NCBI GenBank assembly: GCA_938003665.1
Contig: CALKYI010000167.1
Span: forward strand, 1 to 7,096
Origin: an uncultured Flavobacteriales bacterium
GTDB lineage: Bacteria > Bacteroidota > Bacteroidia > Flavobacteriales_D > Sanyastnellaceae
Direction of reading: 5' to 3'
Length of the DNA: 7,096 nucleotides
In this document: positions 5,282 through 7,096 of the stretch, piece by piece
Numbering within the stretch: the first letter of the stretch is position 1
Layout: every line of letters begins with the position of its first letter
Program-made: the position numbers and the translations under genes
Notes under the pieces: model-generated
Databases searched by the model: none
What the model saw: only the letters and a program-made list of their open reading frames with translations
What the model was told of the DNA's origin: nothing

Positions 5282-7096
5282 ATGGAGATCCGGATCAAAG
5301 GTGCTCGCGAGCACAACCTCAAGAACATCGATGTCACCATCCCCAAGCGGAAGTGGACGGTCATCACCGGGCTTTCCGGGTCGGGCAAGAGCTCGCTCGC
5401 CTTCGACACGCTTTACGCGGAAGGACAGCGCCGCTATGTCGAGAGCTTGAGCAGCTATGCCCGCCAATTCCTCGGCCGACTCGATAAGCCCGACGTGGAT
5501 TCCATCGACGGCATCTCCCCCGCCATCGCGATTGAACAGCGTACGTCCTCAGGCGGTCCGCGCTCCACGGTGGCCACCCGGACCGAGATTCACGACCACT
5601 TACGCCTACTGTACGCACGCATCGGCACCACCATCTCGCCCGTCAGCGGCGAGCCCGTCAAGAAGGACCGCCCGGAAGACGTATTGAACCGATTGCGAGC
5701 GCTCGCGGCCGGCATCCGCTTCCTCGTCGTCGCCCCCATCCACAAGAAAGCCGACCGCACCTGGGCCCAGCAGTTGGAGATTTTGCAGCAGCAAGGATTT
5801 AGCCGGGTCATGGACGCATCGGGCGACGCCCACGCCATCGCCGACGCCATCGCTTCGGACGCCGACGCCTGGTGGCTCGTCGTGGATCGCTTGGTCACGC
5901 CCGCAGCTGACGACGAAGGCGATTTCAATTCCCGCGTTTTCGATTCCGTTGAAACAGCCTTTTTTGAAGGAGACGGCGCGTGCGAAATCCGGTTTGCCGA
6001 CGGCGACCGCGAAGCATGGGCTTTCTCCGATCGCTTCGAACGGGATGGCATCACGTTCCCCGAACCCAGCCCCGAACTGTTCACCTTCAACAGCCCCATC
6101 GGCGCCTGCAGCCGGTGCGAAGGCTTTGGACACGTCATCGGCATCGACCCAGAACGCGTGGTGCCCGATCCCAAACTCAGCATTTACGACGACGCCATCG
6201 CCTGCTGGCGCGGGGAGCGCATGGGCAAATGGAAGCAGCGTCTCTGCCTCGCCGCTCGGGACAACAACCTCCCCATCCACAGCGCTTGGCGTGAGCTTTC
6301 TGAAGCCCAGCAAACCTTGGTCTGGGAAGGCGGCAAAGGATTCAAGGGGCTGAACGCATTCTTCGCCTACCTCGAGGAGAAGAGCTACAAAATTCAATTC
6401 CGCGTTATGCTGAGCCGGTACCGCGGGCGCACCACGTGCCCCACGTGCCACGGCACGCGCTTGGGTGAAGGCGCACAAAATGTATTCGTCGGCGGCCGCA
6501 CCTTGCCGGAAGTGCTGCGCATGTCCGCTACCGACGCCTTGGCATGGACACAAGGCCTAGCACTCTCGCCGACGGAAGCGGAAATTGGCGAACGGCTGCT
6601 CCAAGAGGCGGAAACGCGATTGCGTTACCTCTGTGAAGTCGGGGTCGGCTATCTGACCTTGGACCGATCCAGCAAAACCCTCAGCGGCGGCGAATCGCAA
6701 CGCATCTCCTTGAGCACCTGCCTAGGCAGCAGCCTCGTCGGGAGCACCTACGTCCTCGACGAACCGAGCATCGGCCTCCACCCAGAGGACACCGAGCGCC
6801 TCATTGGCATCCTCAAGCAACTCCGCGATATCGGCAACACCGTCGTTGTCGTTGAACACGACGAAGACATCATGCGAGCCGCTGACCACCTCGTGGACCT
6901 CGGACCACGCGCAGGGAGCTTGGGCGGCGAAGTGGTTTTCGCCGGCGATGCACCCACATGGGAAGGCCTGGACACCGACCACCCGTCGTTGACTGCCGCC
7001 TACCTCAATGGCCACCTGACCAACGCGGATAAGCTCCCGCGTCAACTCGGCCCCGACTGGCTGGAACTGACGGGCGCCTACAAAAACAACCTCAAG
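5282..7096 (+). CDS. uvrA: UvrABC excision nuclease subunit A, N-terminal 605 residues
   Basis: UvrA is the damage-sensing ATPase of nucleotide excision repair; it dimerises, loads UvrB at lesions and acts in the cytoplasm on DNA. The window holds the first ABC half plus the start of the second (family length about 940-950). Visible motifs are Walker A GLSGSGKSS (30-38), the following FDTLYAEGQRRYVESLSSYARQ type segment (41-62), FNSPIGACSRC (269-279), the CPTC zinc pair (386-389), the ABC signature LSGGE (467-471), Walker B VLDEPSIGLHP (491-501) and the switch His526 in VVEHDED. LTGAYKNNLK at 596-605 opens the second ATPase half. In the first zinc module only the second Cys pair (276, 279) is present; where other bacteria have the first CxxC, this protein reads FERDGITF (252-259). 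The start is secure: the in-frame TAA at 5270 leaves no other ATG, GTG or TTG before 5282. It is divergent from the sigma gene and truncated only by the window edge. Confidence 0.97.
   Translation, partial: MEIRIKGAREHNLKNIDVTIPKRKWTVITGLSGSGKSSLAFDTLYAEGQRRYVESLSSYARQFLGRLDKPDVDSIDGISPAIAIEQRTSSGGPRSTVATRTEIHDHLRLLYARIGTTISPVSGEPVKKDRPEDVLNRLRALAAGIRFLVVAPIHKKADRTWAQQLEILQQQGFSRVMDASGDAHAIADAIASDADAWWLVVDRLVTPAADDEGDFNSRVFDSVETAFFEGDGACEIRFADGDREAWAFSDRFERDGITFPEPSPELFTFNSPIGACSRCEGFGHVIGIDPERVVPDPKLSIYDDAIACWRGERMGKWKQRLCLAARDNNLPIHSAWRELSEAQQTLVWEGGKGFKGLNAFFAYLEEKSYKIQFRVMLSRYRGRTTCPTCHGTRLGEGAQNVFVGGRTLPEVLRMSATDALAWTQGLALSPTEAEIGERLLQEAETRLRYLCEVGVGYLTLDRSSKTLSGGESQRISLSTCLGSSLVGSTYVLDEPSIGLHPEDTERLIGILKQLRDIGNTVVVVEHDEDIMRAADHLVDLGPRAGSLGGEVVFAGDAPTWEGLDTDHPSLTAAYLNGHLTNADKLPRQLGPDWLELTGAYKNNLK

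Noticed and set aside
5145..5450. Plus-strand open frame spanning the sigma/uvrA gap into uvrA
   Set aside because: More than half of it overlaps uvrA in another frame and its composition is not protein-like; the gap is better read as regulatory.
5606..6553. Minus-strand open frame of 315 codons
   Set aside because: Despite its length it is opposite uvrA, whose frame is continuous and matches the family throughout.
1..7096. CRISPR array, tRNA, rRNA or insertion sequence
   Set aside because: No regularly spaced repeats, cloverleaf, rRNA-like stretch, transposase or terminal inverted repeats were seen on either strand.

Overview
The window looks like chromosomal DNA from a member of the Bacteroidota, most likely a fairly GC-rich flavobacterial lineage. 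Three things point there. The proteins resemble families typical of that phylum: a secreted PepC/bleomycin-hydrolase-like C1 peptidase, a lipoprotein cyclophilin with a characteristic insertion, a DEDDh exonuclease/GIY-YIG fusion, an ECF-type sigma factor next to uvrA, and UvrA with a degenerate first zinc module. One promoter matches the Bacteroidota -7 consensus TAnnTTTG exactly. Good Shine-Dalgarno sequences are essentially absent. Assignment below phylum is inference.

Layout, left to right. (1) The 5' part of a secreted C1-family peptidase on the minus strand (1-413) runs off the left edge. (2) Divergent from it is an alpha-helical, HEAT-like protein of unknown function on the plus strand (461-1051). 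(3) A two-gene minus-strand unit follows: a lipoprotein cyclophilin-type peptidyl-prolyl isomerase (1986-2774) and, 5 nt downstream, a probable outer-membrane beta-barrel protein (1018-1980). The 3' end of the latter overlaps the 3' end of the HEAT-like gene by 34 bp. (4) Divergent from the cyclophilin is a plus-strand gene for a DEDDh exonuclease fused to a GIY-YIG endonuclease domain (2872-4224). (5) A bidirectional intrinsic terminator (4236-4260) separates it from a minus-strand unit made of an ECF-type sigma factor (4523-5110) and a 56-residue small protein (4282-4452). (6) Divergent from the sigma gene, across a 171-bp intergenic region, is uvrA on the plus strand (5282 onward), cut off at the right edge after 605 codons. 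There is no gene-free stretch longer than 300 bases; the largest gap is 5111-5281.

Functionally there are two themes. One is cell-envelope biology: secreted peptidase, periplasmic-facing isomerase and outer-membrane protein. The other is DNA repair and regulation: UvrA, a nuclease combining exonuclease and UvrC/Cho-like GIY-YIG domains, and a sigma factor. I see no mobile element, CRISPR array, tRNA or rRNA, and nothing that clearly amounts to a new multi-gene system. The points most worth a second look are the small protein, the apparent loss of a four-cysteine cluster in the exonuclease/GIY-YIG protein, the matched TTTG-N4-ATG start architecture of two divergent genes, and an inverted repeat between the sigma factor and uvrA.
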